Source of the DNA: Candidatus Thiodiazotropha sp. (ex Codakia rugifera)
GTDB taxonomy: Bacteria; Pseudomonadota; Gammaproteobacteria; Chromatiales; Chromatiaceae
NCBI GenBank assembly: GCA_025656675.1
Contig: JAHXHN010000003.1
Location: 434,001-498,000, forward strand
Direction of reading: 5' to 3'
DNA: 64,000 nt
The notes under the pieces were generated by a model. The model ran no database searches. It had not been told where the DNA came from and saw nothing but the letters and a program-made list of their open reading frames with translations. The position numbers and the translations under genes were made by a program. Position 1 is the first letter of the stretch, and the number at the start of each line of letters is the position of its first letter. Below, piece after piece: positions 27,557-37,099 of the stretch.

Positions 27557-30430
27557 TTAACCGTAATTATTTTCTGGTTGGACCATAACCTCTATCCGCT
27601 TAATACTAAGCTCGTCAACCAACAACAGTTCAAATCTTGCGCCAATTGCCACAAGAACCCGAGATCCATCCTGCTCTCCCTTATTGGTAACATTTCCTAA
27701 AGCTATTTTGATTCGTCCCTTCAATACCTCTGACAAAACCTCATCTTGTAAGACCATCAGCTCCTCGGCTCGCTCCCACTGGAGTTGCCCAAGTGTCTGC
27801 TGATTTACAATAAGCAAACAGCTTTCCTGGCCTTGCTCGTAGACCGAAAGATATTCTATTTCAGGATCATTTCTCAAAATTTGAGAAATTTCATGGGCTT
27901 CGAACGGCAAATTTACACCAATAGCCAAGCATGCGTCACTAGGCAGCTCTAGCGATTTCCAGTTTTCTATGTTTATCGGTATTGCCCTACTGCTTAAGAC
28001 ATCAATCAGCTTCTTATTTTGTCCTCTTACGAAAATTCTCGCGATATCGCCAGAATTTTGTATGTGGTGGACACCATCGACTGGAGGCAAAAACATTCTC
28101 TTGGAAACAGCGACCCTAAGACCGAAGTAACCCTCCTCATCTCTGTTTAGCGCCACTTCAGTCTCCTCGAAAACCGAGGACAAAATCATTTCACCATACA
28201 ACTCGGAAGAGAACCCCTCAACAAACTCCTGGAAAAGACTTTCATCAAGGTCAGCACTAATCACCTCTTCCTGTATTGAACGTTCTTTTTCTTCCTTAAG
28301 CTTCTCAAGGGCATTTTGTACGCATGCTACCTGGTCCACTGTAGATTCCAATAAGCCAAAAACCTTCTCGGCAAACTCATCATGAAGCATCAAAAGCAAC
28401 TCCTCAATACCATGCATTGACAAATCCGATGCATTAGCAATATCACAACGTTGAGCAGCATGAGCTAAGAACGCCACCTTAATGTAACGATCAAAAACCA
28501 GGAAAACGCCTTCACCTTCATCACCTCTCTTATCAAACTCCCAAAAAGTCCAGCCATACGGCAAATCATCAGCTTTCAAGCAAAAAACGTACGCAGCTTC
28601 CCCTTCCAGCTTATCCAATCCTTGTCGAAGCTCCCTTAGAATGACTCGTACTTGATCGTCATCAAGAGACTTGTGCTGCCAACGCATCAAAGTAAAAGCC
28701 TGAAGACCTACCAATATCGCCTTAATCAAGGTGTAATCGTGTGTATTCCAACGATAACCACATTCACGAACTAGACTGATAAATTGTGTAAGGTAGCGAT
28801 CTACACGCTCAACATCATAATCCTCAGTCCCAGCTTTTATGAATCCCTGATAAACCTTCGCAATAGCAACTAAGTATTGATCAAGCCTAGATTGCTCATG
28901 AGGCCAATACAGCGGCATTTCCTTGAGTCTTAAACTCAAATATTTGTCGTTATCAACATCATCCCCAGTGACCGCCTGGTGCAATTGCGATGTAAAACGC
29001 TGAAATCCTGCCAAATATCCCTTGCGTCCGCAGCTGTTTGCAGCTGATACGGCAGTTTCTAATACCCCACGAACGATTGACTTCGTATTAGCTTTTTCTC
29101 TTACGATAAGCAAAAGATCGCTAACGAATTCGAAAGGCCAGTTTGCTTCGCGAGAGTTAGCGATGAAGACTTCACTGGGATAGCCTCTCTCAGTCCCTGT
29201 AAAATAATCACCAAGGGCACTATCAATTTCTAGCGTCTTATCAATCCAAGCACTGAGTGTTTCAAGATAGATGTCTCTGATTTGCTTCAACTCTCGAACA
29301 CTTCCCAAACTAATTACCGATTCAGCAGCTAGTTCAAGCTCATTTATGGGACTTGATATCTCCTCACCCGAAGATTTCTCTCTTAGGGCAATCGCTGCCA
29401 ACAAATAACGCCTGGCCCGCACCAATCCATTGTCATCCATGCCATTAACCCAGATCAATGGATCAGCTTCTGCTATCGAGCCTCCAAGTAGGCTACGCAA
29501 ACGAACTCTTTTTTTAGGATCAACATCCTCCTCAAGAACCGTATTCTCAGCTGAAACCGACACCACTACGCTACCTAAAACGACTGTAAAAACCTCTCGC
29601 AACTTGAGCAAGTCAATATCATCGACTTCACCACCCACCCCAAGGGCTATTTCTTTTCCACTATCGCGTGTCGAACTCCCATAAAAATCTGTCTTAATCC
29701 CAAACTCTTTCGCTAAGTCGTAGACCGCTGCTCGAAAGCGAACTGACCTTATGTATTCCCTATAATGTGATATCCCTCGATCTTTCAGTAGGTCAAGAGC
29801 CTTCTCGTTCAATAGCTCATTATCGAAAATGTGCTCCATAACGGCCTGGAACACTCGGATTACGCTGAAAATGACGAAAACAAGTACACCAACAGTCACG
29901 GCAACCCCAAAGTACGAGGGGATAAATACCAAACCAAGTATTGAGACTCCTGTTAGCAGCAACGCGTCTGTCACCCTCCTAGCAATGTCTGTCTCCCTGA
30001 TAAGCACTTCATAGGAAAGACTTGGAAGAAGTCCCTCTTTGCCTTTCTCAAGTAACAAAGAAGTCACAGGAAGAGCAAGTGCAGATATGCCCGCCGTGAT
30101 GGAAACCAAGCCGATCCAGATATCCTTATATTCGTTGTAGACCAGCAGTCCGAAAGTAAGCCCAGTGAATTCTGATAATCGACCAACTAATTCACGGAAT
30201 GACGCATCAATCCCCGCTTGGTCCCACACAACCCCTAGAAAGAAAATCAGTACCGGTGCAAGAAAGCGTGGCCCAGGAAGAGCAACCTTCTTAGTTTTTT
30301 CGCTGACAAGGTCTTCCACATCTCTCTGGATAGAGTTCCAGAGCGATGGAGTGCTTAGAAGTTCTTTATTGCCAGGTCTCATCCGTGAAGTGTCCATCCA
30401 ACGTCTCAATTGGTTTATGATTCGCAGCAT
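27557..30430 (-). CDS. Large membrane protein of unknown function in the R-M operon
   Basis: A 957-aa protein that I cannot place in a family. The N-terminal 200 residues contain about four hydrophobic segments (55-69, 103-127, 155-171, 173-195). The remaining 750 residues are soluble, acidic and mostly helical, with no Walker, nuclease HNH/PD-ExK or helicase motif visible. It starts 49 bp after the hsdR stop codon on the same strand, with no terminator in between, so it is probably the last gene of the type I R-M operon. Candidates are a membrane-bound accessory to restriction, or an independent abortive-infection-type effector that uses the R-M system as a neighbour. There is no evidence for either beyond position. 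Confidence 0.8.
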   Translation of the reverse strand: MLRIINQLRRWMDTSRMRPGNKELLSTPSLWNSIQRDVEDLVSEKTKKVALPGPRFLAPVLIFFLGVVWDQAGIDASFRELVGRLSEFTGLTFGLLVYNEYKDIWIGLVSITAGISALALPVTSLLLEKGKEGLLPSLSYEVLIRETDIARRVTDALLLTGVSILGLVFIPSYFGVAVTVGVLVFVIFSVIRVFQAVMEHIFDNELLNEKALDLLKDRGISHYREYIRSVRFRAAVYDLAKEFGIKTDFYGSSTRDSGKEIALGVGGEVDDIDLLKLREVFTVVLGSVVVSVSAENTVLEEDVDPKKRVRLRSLLGGSIAEADPLIWVNGMDDNGLVRARRYLLAAIALREKSSGEEISSPINELELAAESVISLGSVRELKQIRDIYLETLSAWIDKTLEIDSALGDYFTGTERGYPSEVFIANSREANWPFEFVSDLLLIVREKANTKSIVRGVLETAVSAANSCGRKGYLAGFQRFTSQLHQAVTGDDVDNDKYLSLRLKEMPLYWPHEQSRLDQYLVAIAKVYQGFIKAGTEDYDVERVDRYLTQFISLVRECGYRWNTHDYTLIKAILVGLQAFTLMRWQHKSLDDDQVRVILRELRQGLDKLEGEAAYVFCLKADDLPYGWTFWEFDKRGDEGEGVFLVFDRYIKVAFLAHAAQRCDIANASDLSMHGIEELLLMLHDEFAEKVFGLLESTVDQVACVQNALEKLKEEKERSIQEEVISADLDESLFQEFVEGFSSELYGEMILSSVFEETEVALNRDEEGYFGLRVAVSKRMFLPPVDGVHHIQNSGDIARIFVRGQNKKLIDVLSSRAIPINIENWKSLELPSDACLAIGVNLPFEAHEISQILRNDPEIEYLSVYEQGQESCLLIVNQQTLGQLQWERAEELMVLQDEVLSEVLKGRIKIALGNVTNKGEQDGSRVLVAIGARFELLLVDELSIKRIEVMVQPENNYG

Positions 30431-30479
30431 TGCCCTCTCGAATACTGAAAATAGTTACGTGGATTGACAAAGTAAGACA

Positions 30480-33400
30480 TTAATAATGCTCTTCGATATA
30501 GGCGTAAGCCTTATCGAAGAGCTCCTTGTCTTTTCCTAGGCCAAACTGTGCGAGAGTTACGACAAGAGCCCTCTGGATTTCACGTGGCCCTTTCTGAGTA
30601 TTCTGCCAACCATCGAAGCGAGTCGCTTTCACAATCTTGTCGATCTGCTTCACGATGTCATGAATAACTTTAGGTGTACTATCTGGTCGTGTCTCGAGAA
30701 ACAATTTCGTCAGTGCTTGGATCTTGTCTTCTTCCGTGACGACCTTCTCGTCTGTTTCACGCTCTAGTCGAACAGTGTCTTTAGCAGCATCAAGCAAACC
30801 TTTAAGCCAATCGATAGCTTTAATAACACCTGCTTCATAATCTTGACGGAGCTTTTCAAGGCGCTCACCTAGCGCCACAAACTTGGGGTCAGGGTGCCCA
30901 CGCAAACGTCCCATCAGGTTAATTTCTAACTTGCGGGCACGCTCTTCCTGCTCTTTTTCTGTTAGTGCAAAAATGGCGTGCTCATCCATCACTAGATCAT
31001 CGATATCGTCCCGTATACGGTTAATATCCGTGTTCTCATGGATCATCTTTATCGTATCTGGTCCCAAAGCGGCCCAGACCAGCGCACCGGTCTGCCCTAC
31101 TGGGCGTACTGATTCGTATATCTGTGCCAGCCACTTGTAGTCATTACGGTAGGAGCTAAGGAAGGGATCGGGGGTAATAGCCGACCACAATTTGTTCACC
31201 ACGCCAAAGGCGACTGCGAACTCATCACGTTTCGTATTGTTAGGCAGGCACTCCTGTGCGGCCATGATGCCTTCGAAGCCTTCCAGGCTACGGTCTACTT
31301 CAGGGAAGAAGGCGAGACACTTCTTCAGCTGGTCCGGTAGCAGTTGCTTGAATACCTCAATCCCCTCAATAACCCCTTCAATCTCCTCGGGGTTGTAGGC
31401 CAGTGCTGTCCGCAGGTTCTCGAATACACCCAGGTAATCGATGATCAGCCCCATATCCTTACGCATCCCATCGGCCTCATAGAGGCGGTTGGTACGGCAC
31501 ATGGCCTGTAGCAAGGTATGGTCTCGCAGCGGCTTGTCGAGGTACATGCAGTAGCAGATGGGCGCATCAAAGCCTGTAAGGAGCTTGGCGGTAACGATGA
31601 TTAGCTGGATCGGTTGCCTGGGGTCTTTATAAGACTCTATCAGCCCCTTTTGTTTCTGGTCATCACCATCGAGTGACTGCCAACGCTCAAAGTCTACCTG
31701 CTCAATAGGCAGCTCAAGCTCCTCTTTCCACTTCACCCAGTCTTTGTTCTTTTTACCCTTCTTATCTCCCTCCCTGGTCTTAACCGGGGCCTGGTCCACA
31801 TTCATCACCACCTCGATGGCGTCGGCTCCCAGTCGCTCTCGTAGTAGGTAGTACATTTGCACACAGGCTTCACGGTCATAGACTGCCACCATTCCCTTCA
31901 ATTTCTTCGGCTTAACGTGGCTGGTGAAATGTTCTGCAACATCATCGGCAATCGCTTCCATGCGTTTGGGGGCCTTGAGCAGGATGGCGAGTTTTCCAGC
32001 ACGCTTGGATAGCGCAGCCTTTTCATCATCATCCAGATTGTTCTCTTCCACCATCCGCTTGAACTCTTCATCGATGGCTTTCTGATCGACTCGCAACTCT
32101 GCCAGGCGAGGCTCAAACTTGACCGGATTTGTCGCACCATCCCGAATCGATTGTTTGTAGCTGTAGCGATTCATGTAGCGCCCTTCGTCCTCCTCAGCAC
32201 CGAAGAGTTTGAAGGTGTTGCGTTCAAGACCAGAGATTGGCGTCCCCGTAAGACCATAGAAGTAGGCTTTAGGTAGCGCCCAGCGCATTTTGTCTCCCAA
32301 TGAACCCTCCTGGGTGCGGTGAGCCTCGTCCACCAGTACAATAATATTCTCACGGTCATTAAGGCCTTCTGTGTTGCTCTCGTCGATCTCCACCTCTTTG
32401 AACTTGAACACCGTGGTGATGAGAATGCCCCGACTATCCTGATCAATCAGCTCGCCTAGCTTCTTACAGGACTTAACTTTGATCAGGTTCTTAACATCGG
32501 CCCCACCAAAGGTCTCATTGATCTGGGTATCGAGGTCACGCCGATCCACTACGATCAATACCGTTGGATTCTTCAGCGCATTGTCGGCTCGCAGCATTCG
32601 GGCTGCATAGAGCATCAGCAGCGACTTACCCGATCCCTGGAAGTGCCATATCAGGCCTTTGCGCGGATAACCAGCCTTCACCCGCTCTACAATCTGCCTG
32701 GCGGTTTCAAACTGGGGGTAACGAGGAAGTATCTTAGTCCGTTTAGGCGGCGTCTCTTTTCCGGTCTTAACCGTAGAGAAGAGCCCAAAGGAGTGGAGCA
32801 ATTGCAACAGGGTTTGCGGATTTAACAGGCCCTCCACACTATCCAGCACCGAAGAGAGACCAGGCAATATCTCCTCTCGCTGATCCGTGCTGTGCCAGGG
32901 CCCCCAATCCTTAACTCCAGCATTGATAGCACCATAGGAGAAGGTTTTACCCTCACTGGCAAAACAGAAGAGATTAGGCACAAAGAAGGGCGCAACATGC
33001 TGCCAGTAATGCTTCTTACCACCCATGAAATCAGCCGCACCATCCTGCCACGAAACCGAGGGCCGGGTTGCAGACTTTACCTCCCCCACCACCAGAGGGA
33101 TACCATTCACATAAAGGACGATATCGAAGTAGGCCTCACTAGAAGCGATAAAGTGTACCTGCTGTGAGACAGCAAAATTGTTGTTATCGAGATTATTGAA
33201 ATCGATGAGATTGATGGTGACATGCTCGCCATTCTCACCAAAAGGCAGCGACTTATCCGCCAGCAACCAGGCACTAAAATTTTCATTACTCTGCACCAGC
33301 CCGGTATGGCGTGACTCCAGCAACACCCCGCGCAGCTTGTGGATCACCTGATCGGCATAATCCGGATTGGCATCAATGGCCGGATTCAACTTGCAGAGCG

Positions 33401-33542
33401 CCTCTTTCAGCCACTCATCCACAAAGACATCGTTCGCCTGCTTGGGGAGTGACTCACCGTGACAGTAATTCCACTCTACCCAGCTGAGATGTTTCAGGCG
33501 GTCGATAATTCCATTTTCGGTTACGGTTTGTTCTGTGAACAT
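30480..33542 (-). CDS. hsdR: Type I restriction enzyme R subunit (HsdR)
   Basis: Translocase-endonuclease subunit that cleaves unmodified DNA far from the recognition site. The 1020-aa protein has the N-terminal PD-(D/E)xK nuclease (FDIVLYVNGIPLVVGEVKS, about 138-156), a superfamily 2 motor with Walker A WHFQGSGKSLLML (about 301), DEAH box VLVDEAHRTQEG (about 398), motif III GLTGTPI, and the second RecA lobe ending in the arginine-finger region TLLQAMCRTNRLYEADG (about 685). It resembles the EcoR124/HsdR class. The gene starts 8 bp after hsdS, indicating tight coupling. All motifs are intact. Confidence 0.95.
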   Translation of the reverse strand: MFTEQTVTENGIIDRLKHLSWVEWNYCHGESLPKQANDVFVDEWLKEALCKLNPAIDANPDYADQVIHKLRGVLLESRHTGLVQSNENFSAWLLADKSLPFGENGEHVTINLIDFNNLDNNNFAVSQQVHFIASSEAYFDIVLYVNGIPLVVGEVKSATRPSVSWQDGAADFMGGKKHYWQHVAPFFVPNLFCFASEGKTFSYGAINAGVKDWGPWHSTDQREEILPGLSSVLDSVEGLLNPQTLLQLLHSFGLFSTVKTGKETPPKRTKILPRYPQFETARQIVERVKAGYPRKGLIWHFQGSGKSLLMLYAARMLRADNALKNPTVLIVVDRRDLDTQINETFGGADVKNLIKVKSCKKLGELIDQDSRGILITTVFKFKEVEIDESNTEGLNDRENIIVLVDEAHRTQEGSLGDKMRWALPKAYFYGLTGTPISGLERNTFKLFGAEEDEGRYMNRYSYKQSIRDGATNPVKFEPRLAELRVDQKAIDEEFKRMVEENNLDDDEKAALSKRAGKLAILLKAPKRMEAIADDVAEHFTSHVKPKKLKGMVAVYDREACVQMYYLLRERLGADAIEVVMNVDQAPVKTREGDKKGKKNKDWVKWKEELELPIEQVDFERWQSLDGDDQKQKGLIESYKDPRQPIQLIIVTAKLLTGFDAPICYCMYLDKPLRDHTLLQAMCRTNRLYEADGMRKDMGLIIDYLGVFENLRTALAYNPEEIEGVIEGIEVFKQLLPDQLKKCLAFFPEVDRSLEGFEGIMAAQECLPNNTKRDEFAVAFGVVNKLWSAITPDPFLSSYRNDYKWLAQIYESVRPVGQTGALVWAALGPDTIKMIHENTDINRIRDDIDDLVMDEHAIFALTEKEQEERARKLEINLMGRLRGHPDPKFVALGERLEKLRQDYEAGVIKAIDWLKGLLDAAKDTVRLERETDEKVVTEEDKIQALTKLFLETRPDSTPKVIHDIVKQIDKIVKATRFDGWQNTQKGPREIQRALVVTLAQFGLGKDKELFDKAYAYIEEHY

Positions 33543-33550
33543 AGATAATC

Positions 33551-34735
33551 CTAGCTAAACGATATGTAATTATTACTCAGCCTTAAAAGTTTGTTACTTT
33601 TCTCTTCCAGTTCTGTTCTCGTATTAAACAAAGATGTGGATGAATCAACATACGATTCCTGCAGTTCTGGCGGTGGAACAGGAATCATCAGACCTTTCAG
33701 GTTGGTTAAATTTATTCGTTGTCTTGTAACTCCTTGAATAAGGGGTTTCATTTTATATTGCAAAAGGACGCTATTAAGAATAAAGCACAGGTACTCTGCT
33801 GTAATTTCTTCTGCATTAACTCTCAACCGAAAACAGTCTGCCTTGTTTATTGCAGGATCTATCAAGGTGTATATACAAGATCTACCAACTGGAAACGAAT
33901 CATCCCCCAATCCAGCAATTAGCACATCACCACTTATAACCTGATGTTTAGATAGAACATTATTCGCATAATCTGAATCTATATATGCTTCGTCTGAGTT
34001 ATCAAAATAATTTTTCTGTATATTCTGAAGCCTAACAACTCTAGTCCCAGGAGTATCTATATAATGTTCTGTTTTGAGTTTAGAGCCAAAAGGTCCATCA
34101 TCAGCCTTAATAACTAAATCACCTAATTGCTTTAATGGGAATTCAAAAATCTCCTTGGACAAATGATAGTCAAAAGAATCATAAAGACGAGATGACGATT
34201 GGATTGCATAATCGATGCGATCAAGCACCTTTTGTGTGAGCATCAAAGCGTTTCTGATACTTTCTTGGTTTTTTTTCAATTCACCATTGATTTCGAATTC
34301 TTTAACAGAAGAGAATTTAGTCCTAGGAGACAATGAACCTGACGATGTTTTCACTGCCCACTCCCAAAACCCATCAGACTGCACCACAAACGGCAGTAGC
34401 TCAGGCAACATCAAATCCCCTTTCGGCTCCATCACAATAATGTCACTCGAACAAATTCCATCAAACTCAGCAATACTCGCCTTTTTTAAATAGGGCCGGC
34501 GCTTACCAAAGAGAATCTGCCCCTTCTTAAATACACGGGTAAAACTGGGGCTATCTTCCTCCACACTCCCCCAACGCTTAATCTTCAATGAACCAGAATC
34601 AAGGTGCTCCAGACCAATATATTTATCATAGCCATCGGCAAGCGGGTCTTTAGTAGTCAGCTTCACCTCACGACAGATATCGCCAAACTTCACGGTCTGT
34701 TTTTCTGCTGTCTCTTTCATTACCGCACTATTCAT
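33551..34735 (-). CDS. hsdS: Type I restriction enzyme S subunit (HsdS)
   Basis: Specificity subunit that chooses the bipartite DNA target for both methylation and restriction. The 394-aa product has two target recognition domains. TRD1 is about 8-150, opening KFGDICREVKLTTKDP with YIGLEHLDSG. The central conserved helix region is about 150-190 (NQESIRNALMLTQKVLDRIDYAIQ). TRD2 is about 200-355 (LGDLVIKADDGPFG, RVVRLQNIQKNYFDN), and a C-terminal helix closes the protein. The ATG at 34735 was chosen because it overlaps the hsdM1 stop as ATGAATAG; an upstream start at 34768 and a downstream ATG at 34720 also exist. Confidence 0.92.
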   Translation of the reverse strand: MNSAVMKETAEKQTVKFGDICREVKLTTKDPLADGYDKYIGLEHLDSGSLKIKRWGSVEEDSPSFTRVFKKGQILFGKRRPYLKKASIAEFDGICSSDIIVMEPKGDLMLPELLPFVVQSDGFWEWAVKTSSGSLSPRTKFSSVKEFEINGELKKNQESIRNALMLTQKVLDRIDYAIQSSSRLYDSFDYHLSKEIFEFPLKQLGDLVIKADDGPFGSKLKTEHYIDTPGTRVVRLQNIQKNYFDNSDEAYIDSDYANNVLSKHQVISGDVLIAGLGDDSFPVGRSCIYTLIDPAINKADCFRLRVNAEEITAEYLCFILNSVLLQYKMKPLIQGVTRQRINLTNLKGLMIPVPPPELQESYVDSSTSLFNTRTELEEKSNKLLRLSNNYISFS

Positions 34736-36197
34736 AACCCAACTCCACCAGACTCTTAAACAACTCACCCGTCTGCTTCTTCAACCTCACCCGACTGACC
34801 TTCCACTCTTCTATGGCGTGCTCGATATCGTGTGCCGCATGGCCATTGGTGTCCTGCACGTAGAGTGGAATGGAAAGGTTGTGCTGATTGGCACGGATCT
34901 CTTCGAGATCCACCAGGGCGGTGATATCGGGTTGCTTCTCGGACTTGAAGTAGGCCTGGGTAAGAACCTCCAGGTTCTCATCGGAGAGGCGGCTATGAGC
35001 CCGCTCACGGGTGACCTGCTCTACCCCATTGATGAAGAGGATCTTATTTTTTCGTGTCTTGGGTTTTTTGTGGCGTAGCACCACCACGCAAGATTCCATG
35101 GGGGAGTTGTAGAAGAGATTAGGCCCCAGGCCAATCACCGCTTCGATAATATCCGACTCGATCACCTGCTTGCGTATCGCCTGCTCGGAGTCCCTGAACA
35201 GTACTCCATGCGGCCACAGCATCGCCGCCCTGCCCGTTTTCGGGTTCATGCTTTTGATGATGTGGGTGTAGAAGGCGTAGTCGGCACAGCCCTGTGGCGG
35301 TACGCCATAAAGGTGTCGGCCATAGGAGTCGGCGCTAAACTTGTCACGGTTCCACTTTTTAATGGAGTACGGTGGATTGGCGAAGATGACGTCGAACTGT
35401 TTGAGTTGATCTTTCTCTATAAATTTGGGCTCGGCCAGGGTATCACCACGCATCACGTCGAACTCTTCGATGTCGTGCAGGAACATGTTCATGCGGGCGA
35501 TGGCGGAGGTGAGCAGATTGACCTCTTGCCCATAGAGTTTAACGCTGCGCCACTCTTTACCCTCGCTACGTAAATCCATCACTGCGTTGAGCAACATACC
35601 GCCGGTGCCGCAGGTGGGGTCGTAGGCGGTCTCGTTGGTTTGCAGGCCCATGATGCGGGTCATCAGGTGAACCACGGTACGGTTGGTGTAGAACTCGGCG
35701 GCGGTGTGACCGGAGTCATCAGCGAACTTTTTGATCAGGTATTCGTAGGCCTCGCCCAGGTCGTCCTGGTCTACCGAGTTGATACCCAGCGGGATTTTGC
35801 TGAAATGGCCAATGAGGTCGGCCAGCAGGTGATCTGGCAGGCGATCTTTGTTGGTCCACTGGGCATCACCAAACACACCGTGCAGGCGTTCGTTCTTCGC
35901 CTCGATCAGTCGCAGGGCGTTTTGAATCGCCTCACCCACATTCGCGGAGGTGTTACGCACCACCTCCCAACGGGCCTCTTGCGGGATATCGAAACGGTGG
36001 AACATGGGCATAGCAGCATATTCGGCATCTCCTTCATTCACCTCCAGCGCTTCGGTGTACTCTTCCAGGTAAACATCTGACAGGCGCTTATAGAAGAGCA
36101 GCGGGAAGATGTACTGCTTGTAATCCGAGGCGTCGATCTGGCCACGTAGGTGCTCCGCGGCACCCCAGAGGAGGTCTTCGAGTTTCTTTTTATTCAT
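34728..36197 (-). CDS. hsdM: Type I methyltransferase subunit, copy 1 (HsdM)
   Basis: N6-adenine DNA methyltransferase of 489 aa. An N-terminal helical HsdM_N domain (LEDLLWGAAEHLRGQIDASDYKQYIFPLLF) precedes the SAM-binding fold with motif I YDPTCGTGGMLLNAV (about 190) and catalytic motif IV VIFANPPYSIKKW (NPPY, about 282). It overlaps hsdS by 8 bp downstream, and the small ORF upstream by 4 bp (ATGA type), so translation is coupled. It differs clearly in sequence from the second HsdM in the same operon, including NPPY versus NPPF. Confidence 0.95.
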   Translation of the reverse strand: MNKKKLEDLLWGAAEHLRGQIDASDYKQYIFPLLFYKRLSDVYLEEYTEALEVNEGDAEYAAMPMFHRFDIPQEARWEVVRNTSANVGEAIQNALRLIEAKNERLHGVFGDAQWTNKDRLPDHLLADLIGHFSKIPLGINSVDQDDLGEAYEYLIKKFADDSGHTAAEFYTNRTVVHLMTRIMGLQTNETAYDPTCGTGGMLLNAVMDLRSEGKEWRSVKLYGQEVNLLTSAIARMNMFLHDIEEFDVMRGDTLAEPKFIEKDQLKQFDVIFANPPYSIKKWNRDKFSADSYGRHLYGVPPQGCADYAFYTHIIKSMNPKTGRAAMLWPHGVLFRDSEQAIRKQVIESDIIEAVIGLGPNLFYNSPMESCVVVLRHKKPKTRKNKILFINGVEQVTRERAHSRLSDENLEVLTQAYFKSEKQPDITALVDLEEIRANQHNLSIPLYVQDTNGHAAHDIEHAIEEWKVSRVRLKKQTGELFKSLVELGYE

Positions 36198-37099
36198 GAC
36201 CGGCAGTCCATGTACTCAAAAGCTTTGAGATAAAAGTTTATATACTTACCTTTTACAGGCCTTGGGCCAGTGTCAGACCACAGATATACCGCTTTAGGCT
36301 GTTTGCCCTTGAGTTTTTCAATATTGGCACGACAGAATTTTTTGAAAGGACTCGCCTCAACAGCATCATTACCAATAAAAAACGACGGCCTCACCTCCAT
36401 TTGTTCTACTTCATCACTTCTCAATTTATTCGCAAATCTGACAGTAAAACCCTTCTCATTTTCATTAAACCAGGCCCTCCCGAAATATATCCTCGGCTCA
36501 TCCGGGAACACACCAACGTCTTGACCATCAATCTCGATAAATAGGTCGCATAATTCAATTAACTCGGAGCCCGGCAGTTGCACAGTAAAATTTTCACCTG
36601 ATAGATAGTCATCAACAAGCGAGCTTATTGTTTGACTTCTCTGGATCTTTCTCTTCCCAGCTCCTTCTCCCGTTTCTTTTCTTGTCAACCTGACTTCTTC
36701 ATTCTCATCTCTATTGCCAGTATCCGTAGCATCGTCTGGGCGGCGGTTACTGTGCGAGTTAAGGTTTACGCGAACGGCATGATCAATATACTCATCTTCA
36801 TCACCATACAGTTCATCCAGCACACGGCGTCCCTTGCGTTTACTCGCAATAATATCCGCTTTAATTTTGCAATCTTTAGAGTGAGTGGATAAATCACCAA
36901 CTAGCTTATGGTACGGTTCTCTTCTTCTTTGACTGTCTGGTTTATCAAGGTTGGCGCATGTGACCGGTGAATCGCATGTGTCATCGGGACATGTGAATTC
37001 GTACTTTGAGGTTATCACCCCTTTTTTATACAACTCATCCGCTTTTCTTGCAGTTACATTCTCCCTAAGCTCTGTAGAGTTGGCTTTTTCTAACTTCAT
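36194..37099 (-). CDS. Zinc-finger-like ORF between two hsdM genes
   Basis: A 301-aa protein of unknown function. The N-terminal 85 residues contain a likely metal site: YEFTCPDDTCDSPVTC (three Cys) and, later, HSKDC with a nearby His. The pattern recalls the N-terminal zinc ribbon seen in CoiA-like proteins, where a charged helix is followed by H-x-K-x-C. Residues 100-160 are charged and low in complexity; the last 140 residues are a beta-rich domain ending in KYINFYLKAFEY. It overlaps the genes on both sides by 4 bp, so it belongs to the R-M operon and is translated together with both HsdM subunits. It has neither TRD-like sequence nor methyltransferase motifs. Confidence 0.8.
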   Translation of the reverse strand: MKLEKANSTELRENVTARKADELYKKGVITSKYEFTCPDDTCDSPVTCANLDKPDSQRRREPYHKLVGDLSTHSKDCKIKADIIASKRKGRRVLDELYGDEDEYIDHAVRVNLNSHSNRRPDDATDTGNRDENEEVRLTRKETGEGAGKRKIQRSQTISSLVDDYLSGENFTVQLPGSELIELCDLFIEIDGQDVGVFPDEPRIYFGRAWFNENEKGFTVRFANKLRSDEVEQMEVRPSFFIGNDAVEASPFKKFCRANIEKLKGKQPKAVYLWSDTGPRPVKGKYINFYLKAFEYMDCRS

